A stretch of 64,000 nucleotides of DNA from JAGXKT01 sp964531695. GTDB lineage: Bacteria > Planctomycetota > Phycisphaerae > SM23-33. The stretch's first letter is position 1. The number at the start of each line of letters is the position of its first letter. The stretch spans positions 124,001 through 188,000 of the forward strand of contig CAZHEH010000002.1 of the NCBI GenBank assembly GCA_964531695.1, read 5' to 3'. The translations under genes and the position numbers were made by a program. Positions 51,150-59,489 of the stretch are shown here, piece by piece. Under the pieces are notes generated by a model that was given only the letters and a program-made list of their open reading frames with translations, was not told where the DNA came from and did not search any database.

Positions 51150-51344
51150 ATGGAATGCAAGAAGAACGCGAATCTGTCCAACTGCAATTGCTCCTATCCC
51201 GGCTGCGGCCGGAAGGGCATCTGCTGCGATTGCCTGCAGTATCACCTGAAGAGCAAGCAACTGCCCGCGTGCTGCTTCCCGGATGATGTCGAGAAGACCT
51301 ACGACCGCAGCTTCGCCGCCTTTGCCCAGGCGTGGGGGCTCTGA
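51150..51344 (+). CDS. DUF6485-type small Cys-rich protein
   Basis: A 64-residue protein rich in Cys (MECKKNANLSNCNCSYPGCG, KGICCDCLQYHLKSKQLPAC), with the ending EKTYDRSFAAFAQAWG typical of the DUF6485 family, which is common in anaerobes and planctomycetes; function unknown, metal binding likely. GGAGG lies 8 bases before ATG 51150, so it is chosen over ATG 51132. Confidence 0.85.
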   Translation: MECKKNANLSNCNCSYPGCGRKGICCDCLQYHLKSKQLPACCFPDDVEKTYDRSFAAFAQAWGL

Positions 51345-51348
51345 GCTT

Positions 51349-52392
51349 TCAGGCCTCGGGGCCGTTGAACAGGGTCCCGTTCGTCTCAGGCGGGGCGCCG
51401 GGCAGGCCGAGGTGCTCGTAGGCCTTGAGTGTGGCCACACGGCCGCGGCGGGTGCGGGCGAGCAGGCCGAGTTGAAGCAGGAACGGCTCGACGACGTCGA
51501 CGAGCGTGTCGGTCTCCTCGCCGAGCGTGGCGGCGACGGCCTCGATGCCGACCGGCCCGCCCTTATACACGTCGATGATCCGTCGCAGGAAGGACCGGTC
51601 CAGCTCGTCGAGCCCCAGTTCATCGATGCCCTCGAGCTTCAGGGCCGCCTCGACCGTCGGCGGATCGAGCCGCCCGGAGCCCTTGACCTGCGCGAAGTCC
51701 CGGCAGCGGCGGAGCAGGCGGTTGGCGATCCGCGGCGTGCCGCGGGCCCGGCCGGCCAGCATATGCAGCGCGTCCTCGTCGTGTGGGAGCTTGAGCATCT
51801 CGGCGCTCATGCGGCAGCGGAGGTACAGGTCGTCGGCGGACCAGAACTCGAGGTGGTGCGAGATGCCGAAGCGGGTTCGCAGCGGCGGGCTGAGCAGCCC
51901 CGCCCGGGTCGTCGCGCCGATCAGCGTGAACGGCTGGAGCGGCAGGTTGATCGTCCGGCTGTGCATGCCCGAGTCGACGACGAAGTCGACCTTGTAGTCT
52001 TCCATGGCCGGGTAGATGTACTCCTCGACGGCGGGAGCGAGGCGGTGGATCTCGTCGATGAACAGCACGTCGGACGGCTCGAGGTTCGTCAGGATGCCGA
52101 TCAGGTCGCTCGGGCGGGTCAGCGCCGGGCCGGAGGTCACCTTGATGCTGCTGTGCATCTCGGTGGCGATCACGTACGCCAGCGTCGTCTTGCCCAGCCC
52201 CGGCGGGCCGTGCAGCAGCACGTGCTCCATGGGCTCTTCCCGCTGCCGGGCGGCCGTGATGGAGATCCGGAGCTTCTCGAGCAGCTCGTCGCCGCCGATG
52301 CATTCGTCCAGCCGCGTCGGGCGGAGCGAGACGTTGAACTGCTCGTCCTCGCCGCCGGTGCTCTCGGCCGAGATGATCTTCTCACGTGACAC
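51349..52392 (-). CDS. ruvB: Holliday junction branch migration helicase RuvB
   Basis: The AAA+ motor of branch migration. The 347-residue protein shows Walker A LLHGPPGLGKTTLA, Walker B LFIDEIHRL, sensor GATTRAGLLSPPLRTRFG and the winged-helix C-terminus. GTG 52392 has an AGGAGG ribosome-binding site 8 bases upstream. It is separated from ruvA by a 165-base spacer with an inverted repeat rather than overlapping, which is unusual for the pair. Confidence 0.96.
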   Translation of the reverse strand: MSREKIISAESTGGEDEQFNVSLRPTRLDECIGGDELLEKLRISITAARQREEPMEHVLLHGPPGLGKTTLAYVIATEMHSSIKVTSGPALTRPSDLIGILTNLEPSDVLFIDEIHRLAPAVEEYIYPAMEDYKVDFVVDSGMHSRTINLPLQPFTLIGATTRAGLLSPPLRTRFGISHHLEFWSADDLYLRCRMSAEMLKLPHDEDALHMLAGRARGTPRIANRLLRRCRDFAQVKGSGRLDPPTVEAALKLEGIDELGLDELDRSFLRRIIDVYKGGPVGIEAVAATLGEETDTLVDVVEPFLLQLGLLARTRRGRVATLKAYEHLGLPGAPPETNGTLFNGPEA

Positions 52393-52410
52393 GGTCGCTG
52401 CCCTCCTAAG

Positions 52411-52554
52411 TCGAAGCACGAAATACGAGACTCGGAGCAGACGACAAACGACACGACGGCAGACGGGACCGGTGCGGCCGTGGGCCGACTTCCCGCTTCG
52501 CCCTTGCGGTTTGCCGTTTGCTGTCTGTTTCGAGCTTCGTATTTCGAGCTTCGA
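52411..52554. repeat. Long-spaced inverted repeat between ruvA and ruvB
   Basis: TCGAAGCACGAAATACGA (52411-52428) and TCGTATTTCGAGCTTCGA (52537-52554) are complementary at 17 of 18 positions across a 108-base loop. The words resemble the TCGAA/CGAAATAC-type intergenic repeats common in this kind of genome. No gene is seen in 52393-52557. Confidence 0.7.
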
Positions 52555-52557
52555 ATC

Positions 52558-53178
52558 TCATCTGCTGCCCGCCTTCACTCGATACGCCGCCTGCAGGATC
52601 GCCTCGGGCGCGTCCAGCTCGGGCGAGACGGCCATGACGCGCTCGATCAGTGCCTGGGCCTCCGGCTTGCGCTCACCGAGCTGCACGAGCACGGCCACGG
52701 CCTCGGCCGCGGGCTCGGACAGCTCGGGCTCCGGCTCCGGGGCGGGGCCGGCGAAGGCATCGAGCTTGCCGTCCAGCTCGACGATGATCTGCTCGGCCGT
52801 GCGCTTGCCGATCTCCGGCAGGGAAACCAGGAAGGCCGTGTCCTTGCCCTGGATGGCCGCGGCGACCTCGCCGACGGGGCGGACCATCGCCCGCAGCGCC
52901 TTGCGGACCCCGACGCCCTTGACGGTGGTGAACACGCGAAAGAACTCGCGGTCGTCCTCCGAGGCGAAGCCGATCAGCCGGGGCTGCTGCATGCCGCGGG
53001 TGGGATCGCCCTCGACGAAGTGCAGCGTGTGCAAGACCACATCCTGACCGACGCGGCGCGCGAGCCGGTCGAGGTCGCAGGCGGGCACGAGCAACTCGTA
53101 CCAGATCCCCGCGCCCGCGTCGACCTGCACCGTGCCGTCGGCCGCCGCCTTGAGTGTGCCCGCGATCCGTGCAATCAT
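52558..53178 (-). CDS. ruvA: Holliday junction DNA helicase subunit RuvA
   Basis: RuvA binds four-way junctions and recruits RuvB. The 206-residue protein has domain I (MIARIAGTLKAAADGTVQVD ... IWYELLVP), helix-hairpin-helix domain II (VKGVGVRKALRAM, LPEIGKRTAEQIIVEL) and domain III at the C-terminus (DAPEAILQAAY). Reads toward ruvB. Confidence 0.95.
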   Translation of the reverse strand: MIARIAGTLKAAADGTVQVDAGAGIWYELLVPACDLDRLARRVGQDVVLHTLHFVEGDPTRGMQQPRLIGFASEDDREFFRVFTTVKGVGVRKALRAMVRPVGEVAAAIQGKDTAFLVSLPEIGKRTAEQIIVELDGKLDAFAGPAPEPEPELSEPAAEAVAVLVQLGERKPEAQALIERVMAVSPELDAPEAILQAAYRVKAGSR

Positions 53179-53287
53179 CCGCGCGATCCCGGCGACGGAT
53201 CCCTCCGCCGCCGCCGGACAGCATACGACAAACGCCCCGTCGATGCGAGCCGGCAGGGCGTGTCGTTCGGATTTTGTGCGGATGCCG

Positions 53288-54421
53288 CTAGTGCAGCCGC
53301 ATAACCTGCTCGAAGAGCTTGAAGCCCAGCGGGGTCTGCGTGACGATCAACTGCCCCCGAAGCATCTTCACGGAGCCCTTGCCTCCGCCCTCGATCCACA
53401 TGTCCCGGCCGATGCTGTCCCGGACGATCTCGATCAGCGTGGTGCGGAGTTCGGCCTTCTCGTTACCGGAGTCGGCGTCCTCCGCGTCGTCTTCGCCCCA
53501 CGGATCGGGGAGGGCCGGGCCGTCGTCATCGTCTCCGTCCGTGTCCGCGTCCCCGCCGCCGAGGTCGACGCGCGGCCCCACGAAGTTCGGCACGGTGTAA
53601 AGGAGGTGTCGCACGTCGTACACGCGGGTCTCCAGCTCGACGTTGAGCGCCGCGCCGCTGGCGATTTCCACCACGTCCTCGTCGATGACCCAGTAGACGC
53701 GGTCGAACTTGTCGCGGGTCCCGCTGACCTGTGCCATCACCAGGTCGAGCGCCCGCGCGATCGTGATGCCGCTGGCCTTGAGCGTCACCGGTGTGTCGCG
53801 GCCGATGCCGTACGGCTCCAGCGATTGCCAGTTCACGTGAATGTTCACGTCGCTGAGCTCGCGTAAGAACTCGATCACGTCGGCGAAGGCGACGCTGTCC
53901 ATGTCGAACCGGCCGCCGATGGGCCTTGTCTCGCGTCGGTCGACGACCTGGTCGTCCTCCTCATCGTCAGGCCCCGCTTCGCCCTCATGCCGGTCACGCT
54001 TGTCCTCTTCGTCGTCTTCGGCCTCGCGCCGCTCGGCCGCCGCGATGGCCGGGGCGCCGGTCAGCAGTGCGGCCCGCGTGGCGACGTAGATGCGCATACG
54101 CCCGGCGTACCAGCCGAGGGGCTCGACCTCCGCCTCGGCCGCGGCGAGCGTCGCGTCCAGCATCTCGCCCACGGTCGCATCTTCCACGGAGACCTCGACG
54201 TTCGTGGACGGCCGGACGCCGCTGGCGGCAAGGCCCGTCCAGTCCACGCGCAGGTCCACGCCGGCGGCATCCTCGCATTCATACAGCGCCTCGGCGAGCG
54301 GGCCGGCGAAGGTGAACTCGGGCGCGACGTGCTTGACCCGCTCGGACGGGTCGGGTCCGGCATATGCCCCCGAACACGTGACCAACAGAACGACACATAC
54401 CGACAGGGCGGCTCGTCTCAT
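53288..54421 (-). CDS. Exported protein with STN-like domains
   Basis: A 377-residue protein with a signal peptide (MRRAALSVCVVLLVTCSGA to YA). Two segments resemble the secretin/TonB short N-terminal (STN) domain of planctomycete proteins: residues about 45-110 and 168-230 (FDMDSVAFADVIEFLRELSD, NIHVNWQSLEPYGI, TPVTLKASGITIARALDLVM). An acidic linker (AEDDEEDKRDRHEGEAGPDD) lies between. The C-terminus ends with KMLRGQLIVTQTPLGFKLF. Function unknown, perhaps envelope assembly. Confidence 0.75.
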   Translation of the reverse strand: MRRAALSVCVVLLVTCSGAYAGPDPSERVKHVAPEFTFAGPLAEALYECEDAAGVDLRVDWTGLAASGVRPSTNVEVSVEDATVGEMLDATLAAAEAEVEPLGWYAGRMRIYVATRAALLTGAPAIAAAERREAEDDEEDKRDRHEGEAGPDDEEDDQVVDRRETRPIGGRFDMDSVAFADVIEFLRELSDVNIHVNWQSLEPYGIGRDTPVTLKASGITIARALDLVMAQVSGTRDKFDRVYWVIDEDVVEIASGAALNVELETRVYDVRHLLYTVPNFVGPRVDLGGGDADTDGDDDDGPALPDPWGEDDAEDADSGNEKAELRTTLIEIVRDSIGRDMWIEGGGKGSVKMLRGQLIVTQTPLGFKLFEQVMRLH

Positions 54422-54505
54422 GGCTGCTCTCCCAAGACTGCCTCTACTCGCGGTGTGTGGGAAACCGGTTGTAGGTATGGATGATTCCCGCTGCCGCCGC
54501 CTTGA

Positions 54506-54535
54506 TTATACTCGCCTGCCGCCGGACTCGACAAG
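54506..54535 (-). promoter_or_regulatory. Promoter of the STN-domain gene
   Basis: TATAAT (54506-54511) with TTGTCG 18 bases upstream (54530-54535) on the minus strand, about 85 bases before the ATG at 54421. The -10 is perfect. Confidence 0.55.
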
Positions 54536-54542
54536 GAGGGCG

Positions 54543-55415
54543 TCAGATGACGCTGCGGAGGTACCCGCGCGCGTTGGCGAACCATCCGCTGCCCCAGCTT
54601 CGCTGGCCGTGGAGCAGAAGCGTTGCCAGCGAGATGGGCGTGAACTCCGTGTAGCGCTGTTCCAGGAAGGTCACGACCGAGGCCGGGTCGTTCCGCACGG
54701 AGACCAGCTCGGAGTGCTCGTGGGCATCCTCGGCCCGGCTCATTTCTGCGCGGATGCTCTCGAAGTCCATCGAGGCCCTGACGCCGATGATCAACTCGGG
54801 CTGAACGGTGTGCTTGTCGCGCACGATGCCGAGCAGGACGGGCTCGCCGAGTTGCTCGGGCGGCAGGGCGAGTTCCTCGCCCACTTCCGCGCGAAGCGTG
54901 GCGAAGGGGTCCGGCGGACCGTCGGGGGAGGCGGGCGGTTCCATGAGCCCGCCGACGGGGTGGATGCGCTCGGGATACTGGATCACGCTCCGGCTGCGGC
55001 GGCCCAGCAGCAGGAAGCCATCCGCGCTGACCAGCGCCGCCGAGACGCCGAGCGGGTCGGCCAGCACCTCCGGGCCGTGAAGGTAGCGGATATGGGCATG
55101 CGTGGCGTTCGTGCCGAAGTACTCGCGGAAGTCGCCGGGCGCCAGCGTGAGGGTCAGCCGCCCGGCCTCGGTGGACCAGCCGGCGAGCCGGCAGATCGGG
55201 CCGTTGAAGAGCACTCGGCCCTGCGCCTCGGCCAGGCGGGTTCGCTTTCGCCACGTCTCGTCGATGAGCCGCTCGACCTCGTCGTTCGTCTCGCGCGGGC
55301 GGCGGACCCATTCCACCTCGACCTGCTCGGGCGCGTACGCGCAGACGAGATCGAGAAAGAACGTCCCGCAGTCTCGCGGGCCCTGACCCGTGTCGTCGAA
55401 CGAAGCCGCCATCAT
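54543..55415 (-). CDS. NUDIX-superfamily hydrolase
   Basis: A 290-residue protein with an N-terminal region (RVLFNGPICRLAGW ... FREYFGTNATHAHIRY) like that of NUDT22-type proteins and a NUDIX domain from about residue 120. The box reads HPVGGLMEPP ... TLRAEVGEEL: the E-x-x-E-E core is there but the spacing after GG is longer than the consensus and the Arg is shifted, so activity is likely but the substrate is unknown. ATG 55415 follows AGGA; ATG 55412 is possible. It is 19 bases after hemB, same strand, so co-transcribed. Confidence 0.8.
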   Translation of the reverse strand: MMAASFDDTGQGPRDCGTFFLDLVCAYAPEQVEVEWVRRPRETNDEVERLIDETWRKRTRLAEAQGRVLFNGPICRLAGWSTEAGRLTLTLAPGDFREYFGTNATHAHIRYLHGPEVLADPLGVSAALVSADGFLLLGRRSRSVIQYPERIHPVGGLMEPPASPDGPPDPFATLRAEVGEELALPPEQLGEPVLLGIVRDKHTVQPELIIGVRASMDFESIRAEMSRAEDAHEHSELVSVRNDPASVVTFLEQRYTEFTPISLATLLLHGQRSWGSGWFANARGYLRSVI

Positions 55416-55434
55416 CCAGTCCTGAAGCAATCCC

Positions 55435-56421
55435 TCACAGCCACTCCGCGAGCTGCTCGGCGTAGTAGGTCACGATCAGGTCGGCCCCGGCGCGCTTGAC
55501 GCCGCCTAGGATCTCCAGCACGGCCGCCCGCTCGTCGGTCGCCCCGGCGGCGGCCGCGGCCTTCAGCATGGCGTATTCGCCGCTGACGTGGTACGCCGCC
55601 AGCGGCGCGTCGAGCCGGCGACGCACCTCCGCGATCACGTCGAGGTAGGCCCCGGCCGGTTTGACCATCAGCATGTCCGCGCCTTCGTCCAGGTCCGCCG
55701 ACGCCTCGGGTACGGTCTGGGCGGGGGTGCGGGGGTCCATCTGGTAGGTACGCCGATCGCCGAAGGCGGGGGGGCTCTCGGCCGCGTCGCGGAACGGGCC
55801 GTACAGCGCCGAGTCGAACTTCACGGCGTAGGACAGCACGCAGGTCCGCGTCAGCCGTTCGGCATCCAGCGCCGCGCGGATCGCGCCGACCTGCCCGTCC
55901 ATCATAGCCGAAGGGGCGACGACGTCCGCGCCGGCCTTTGCGTGCGACACGGCCGTGCGGGCGAGCAGCTCCAGCGTGGCGTCGTTGTCCACGTCTCGGC
56001 GGCCGTCCGGTCTTTCGGTCAGCGTTCCGCAGTGTCCGTGGTCCGTGTACTCGCACAGGCACACGTCGGTGACCACCAGCAGGTCGGGCCAGGCGGCCTT
56101 CAGCTCGCGGACGAGCCGCTGCACCGGCGCCTCCTCGCTCCAGGCCTCCGAACCGATCGCGTCCTTCCGCTCCGGTATGCCGAACAGCAGAACCGCCCGG
56201 ATGCCCTTATCGGCCCACCGGCGGGCCGTCTCCACGGCCGTGTCGACCGAGTGCTGGTGCTGGCCCGGCATGGCGCCGATCTCCCGCCGCACCCCCTCGC
56301 CCGGACGGACGAACAGCGGGGCGATCAGGTCCTCCCGCGACAGCCGGACCGTGGCAAGCATGTCGCGGAGCGTGGCGCTCGCTCGCAGCCGCCGCATCCG
56401 CATTGTGGGAAACCGCGCCAT
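55435..56421 (-). CDS. hemB: Porphobilinogen synthase (HemB)
   Basis: HemB joins two 5-aminolevulinates to porphobilinogen in heme/cobalamin synthesis. The 328-residue TIM barrel shows DVCLCEYTDHGHCG (the three-Cys zinc site, so the zinc-dependent type), SYAVKFDSALYGPF with the first catalytic Lys, and GADMLMVKPAGAYLDVI with the Schiff-base Lys. All residues needed for catalysis are present. Confidence 0.97.
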   Translation of the reverse strand: MARFPTMRMRRLRASATLRDMLATVRLSREDLIAPLFVRPGEGVRREIGAMPGQHQHSVDTAVETARRWADKGIRAVLLFGIPERKDAIGSEAWSEEAPVQRLVRELKAAWPDLLVVTDVCLCEYTDHGHCGTLTERPDGRRDVDNDATLELLARTAVSHAKAGADVVAPSAMMDGQVGAIRAALDAERLTRTCVLSYAVKFDSALYGPFRDAAESPPAFGDRRTYQMDPRTPAQTVPEASADLDEGADMLMVKPAGAYLDVIAEVRRRLDAPLAAYHVSGEYAMLKAAAAAGATDERAAVLEILGGVKRAGADLIVTYYAEQLAEWL

Positions 56422-56487
56422 GCATTGATCGTAGCCGGGATGCGGCGTTTTGGGAATAGTCGGAATCCGGCCGCCGTTTGGCCAAGA

Positions 56488-57621
56488 CTACCCGAACAGC
56501 GTCCCGGCCGCGGTTCCGGGGATGTACCCGCGTTTGCGGAAGTGGGCGACGGCGTCCTGGACGGTTCGGAACACGGCCGTGGCGGTCTCCGTGACGAAGG
56601 GGGAGGGCTCCGCCTCCGGACGCCAGACGACGTAGACCTCGCGGGTGGCCTCGTGTGCGTGCTGCAGCTCGCGCTCGACGCCGCTGGATAGGCCCGGGCG
56701 CCCGTCGGCGAGCTTCGGGATCAGCGAGATGATCATGTCCGACTGGTCGATCAGCTTGAAGTCACGGGCGTAGATCTGCCCGTCGATGTCGGGCAGAATC
56801 TCGAGCACCTGGTTCGTCTCCATGCGGACGCGGGCGTCCTCGGGGCCGACCTCCAGGGTGCGGTGGCCTTCCTCGGCGGCCTGCAGGGCCATGGGGCCGA
56901 GGTACTTCTCTTCCATGTCGGCCGGGTCGAAGCAGATGAAGTGCCGCTTGAGTTCCTGCCGGAACGCGGCGATCTCCGCGAGCTGGTCGGGCAGGTCCTG
57001 CACGTGCGACATCGGGAAGCTGAGGTAGACCTTTCGCCGCTGGGGGCTGCACGCGAGCTGCACGAGGGTGCGTGCGGTGCTGTCGTCGAAGCCGCGCGCG
57101 AGGATGTAAAAGCCGCTGTGGCCCTGCCGGGGGGCCTCGTTCCCCGAGAGGATGAGCTGGCTGAGCAGCTCCGTGGCCAGCGTCTCCTCTTCCCGCCAGA
57201 CCATAAGGTCCTTGAGCGTGTGGTCGGTGTGGCCGTCGCGGGTCATGCGGTAGTGGACCCGGTCGATGTTGTCCACCAGCACGAGGTACAGGTCGGCGTC
57301 GAGCTGCTGCATGTGATCGTAGTCGAAGGCGTAGAACAGCCCGTGACGCCAGCGGAAGGTGGCGTGGGTGTTCACGATCACGTCCCGTTGCTCGCGACAG
57401 GCGGCCAGGATGTCCTTGAACACGCTGCGGCGGAGCGAGGTCAGGCGGGACAGCGGCAGGTCCAGGATCCGCCCGGCCGCCACGTCGGGGGCCTCGGCGT
57501 ACATCATGTCACCCACGTTGCAGAGGGACAGCTCCCGGCCGTCCTCGCGGGCGATCTCGGCGGCTCGCTCCAGGAACGCCTTCTTGTCCAGCCCGACTTG
57601 TCCGGTGACGACAATTCGCAT
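56488..57621 (-). CDS. Adenylate-kinase-like NTPase fused to nucleoside deoxyribosyltransferase-like domain
   Basis: A 377-residue two-part protein. Residues 1-190: a P-loop kinase-like fold (MRIVVTGQVGLDKKAFLERA, a modified GxxGxxKK loop, DVIVNTHATFRW, LYLVLVDNIDRVHYRM). Residues about 210-377: KVYLSFPMSHVQDLPDQLAE, CFDPADMEEKYL, IYARDFKLIDQSDMIISLIP, SSGVERELQHAHEATREVYV, the pattern of the nucleoside 2-deoxyribosyltransferase/DUF4406 superfamily, which includes nucleotide-sensing domains. The fusion suggests handling or sensing of a nucleotide. ATG 57621 chosen because the fold begins there. Confidence 0.75.
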   Translation of the reverse strand: MRIVVTGQVGLDKKAFLERAAEIAREDGRELSLCNVGDMMYAEAPDVAAGRILDLPLSRLTSLRRSVFKDILAACREQRDVIVNTHATFRWRHGLFYAFDYDHMQQLDADLYLVLVDNIDRVHYRMTRDGHTDHTLKDLMVWREEETLATELLSQLILSGNEAPRQGHSGFYILARGFDDSTARTLVQLACSPQRRKVYLSFPMSHVQDLPDQLAEIAAFRQELKRHFICFDPADMEEKYLGPMALQAAEEGHRTLEVGPEDARVRMETNQVLEILPDIDGQIYARDFKLIDQSDMIISLIPKLADGRPGLSSGVERELQHAHEATREVYVVWRPEAEPSPFVTETATAVFRTVQDAVAHFRKRGYIPGTAAGTLFG

Positions 57622-57697
57622 GGGAGCGGCAATGTAGCGGCGCCGCGGCGTCGCGACAACAGCGTGTCGGGCCCATCCGCCGCTGTGCGGTGTGCCG

Positions 57698-58813
57698 CTA
57701 CTCGGCCTCGAGGGCCTTGTCGAGCGTCTCCTCGAGGTTCCCGCGGGCGTTAGTGGAGACGACCTTGCCATCCTTGCCGATGACCCACACTGCCGGGATG
57801 CCGGAGATCCCGTACTTGCGGACGGTCGGGTCCTCCCAGCCCTTGCCGGTGAAGGTGATCGTCCAAGGAAGCTTCCGATCCTCGACGAAGCCCTCGAGCT
57901 TCTCGCGGCTCTTGTCCAAGCTGATTCCGACGATCTCGACGCCCTTGTCCCGGTACTCCTCGTAGACCTCCTTGAGGTGCGGCAGGGACCGCACGCACGG
58001 ATCGCACCAAGTGGCCCAGAAGTCGATGACCACGACTTGGCCTTCCATGTCGTCCGGCAGCGTCAGCGTGCTGCCGTCCAGCTTGGTCAGCTCGGCCGTG
58101 AAGGGCGCGCGCCCCTGCTGGAGCAGGAACTGGGATACGCCCTCCTCGTCGGCGTAATCGTTCTCCAGCGTGTTGAGGTACTCATCCTTGAGACTGCTCA
58201 GCTCGAGCCGCTGGGCCAACATGGCGCCGGTGACCATCGCCTGGGCGGCGAAGTCGGTCTCCTTGAACCGGGCGACCAACTCGCGGATTTCGTGGGCGGC
58301 TTGCCGCTTGGCGTCGGCCGGACGGGTCGTCGCGGAAAGCTTCAAGATACGCATGGCCGTAGCGTTCTGGTCCGCCGCGAAGCGAAGCTCCACGGGGGCG
58401 TGCTCGCTCTCGGCCACGTCCTCCGCGATGGACGCGAAGCGGGCCTGGGCCTCCTCGGTCCGCTCCAGTTGAATCAGGATCGCCGCCGCCTCGAGCATCC
58501 GGCCCTGAACCAAGTAGAGGTTCTCGGCATTCGGGTACTCCTCGACGGCCGCACGTCCCAACTCGAGCGTCTTGCCGGCCGCCTCGGAGAAGAAGGCCGC
58601 CTTTTCTGCCGGGGACATGCGCGCGGCCCCATCGGGCGGGCGCATTTGCGATGTGACCTGTTCGATCACCTCCTTGGGCACGGGCGGCGCCTTCTTTTCG
58701 GCGTCGTCGTCCTCGGTCGCGTCGGCGGGCCGCGGATCCTCGGCCCATACCGGCCCGGCCACGATCAGCGTGAAGCAAGCAATCAGTGTCAATAGATTTC
58801 GGAGCGATTTCAT
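57698..58813 (-). CDS. TlpA-like thioredoxin-domain protein
   Basis: A 371-residue exported protein: signal peptide (LLTLIACFTLIVAGPVWA), a helical N-terminal region to about residue 225, and a TlpA/ResA thioredoxin fold with FWATWCDPCVRSLPHL (redox CxxC), VGISLDKSREKLEGF and SGIPAVWVIGKDGKV (cis-Pro). Such proteins reduce disulfides in the periplasm. The long helical region is unusual for simple TlpA proteins and resembles planctomycete TlpA-fusion proteins. Confidence 0.9.
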   Translation of the reverse strand: MKSLRNLLTLIACFTLIVAGPVWAEDPRPADATEDDDAEKKAPPVPKEVIEQVTSQMRPPDGAARMSPAEKAAFFSEAAGKTLELGRAAVEEYPNAENLYLVQGRMLEAAAILIQLERTEEAQARFASIAEDVAESEHAPVELRFAADQNATAMRILKLSATTRPADAKRQAAHEIRELVARFKETDFAAQAMVTGAMLAQRLELSSLKDEYLNTLENDYADEEGVSQFLLQQGRAPFTAELTKLDGSTLTLPDDMEGQVVVIDFWATWCDPCVRSLPHLKEVYEEYRDKGVEIVGISLDKSREKLEGFVEDRKLPWTITFTGKGWEDPTVRKYGISGIPAVWVIGKDGKVVSTNARGNLEETLDKALEAE

Positions 58814-58937
58814 GCAGGTCTTCTCCCGTTAGAGGTCTACGTCATCCTAGCGCTAAAACCAGCATAGATGACGACGGGGGGGAAATGCACGGATTCCCGC
58901 GGCCGCTTGGAAGGCCCCGCGGGCCGGGGACGGCCGG

Positions 58938-59474
58938 TCAGTAGGACTGGCTGCGTCTCGGCACGGCCGAGGCGGTGACGGTGAAGGTCTGGTTGTCCAC
59001 GCTGAAGGTCAGTTCCATCGTGACGTTGCGGACGTACCATTCCTCCGCCTCGGCGTCCCACTCGGTCTGGTGCATCACGTAGAAGGCGGAGACCTCGATG
59101 TCGTCCTCGCCGCCGATGAGCACGTGCTCCTCGGTGCCCTCGCCGGTGGTGAGGCGGTAGAGCAGGGCGCTCTGATCCGCGTCGAAGGCGTACTCGATCT
59201 GCGTGATGCCGTGGTCGCCGGTCGGGGGGACCAGGCGCAGCGTATCGTCGGGGGCGCTGAAGTCGATGGCCGAGGCGGTCCGGCAATCCCGTGCCATCCG
59301 CTCGCAGAGCACACGCGTGGCCTGGGCGGCCGTGGCCAGCTCGCCGCTTTCTTCGTGGTTCATCATGGACGCATGCACGGCGACCCCCGCGGCCGTCAGG
59401 AGCAATGCCATGATGGCCAGGGAGAGCAGCACCTCCACGAGGGTGAAGCCGGGTTGTTCATGCCTGCGTGCCAT
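58938..59474 (-). CDS. PulJ/GspJ-like minor pseudopilin
   Basis: A 178-residue protein with the prepilin signal QPGFTLVEVLLSLAIMALLL. The body has beta-rich GspJ/PulJ style sequence (MARDCRTASAIDF, ...LLYRLTTGEG). Last gene of the leftward pilus/secretion run 64000-58938, 15 bases after the gene upstream. Confidence 0.85.
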   Translation of the reverse strand: MARRHEQPGFTLVEVLLSLAIMALLLTAAGVAVHASMMNHEESGELATAAQATRVLCERMARDCRTASAIDFSAPDDTLRLVPPTGDHGITQIEYAFDADQSALLYRLTTGEGTEEHVLIGGEDDIEVSAFYVMHQTEWDAEAEEWYVRNVTMELTFSVDNQTFTVTASAVPRRSQSY

Positions 59475-59489
59475 GCAAATCCTTCTCGC

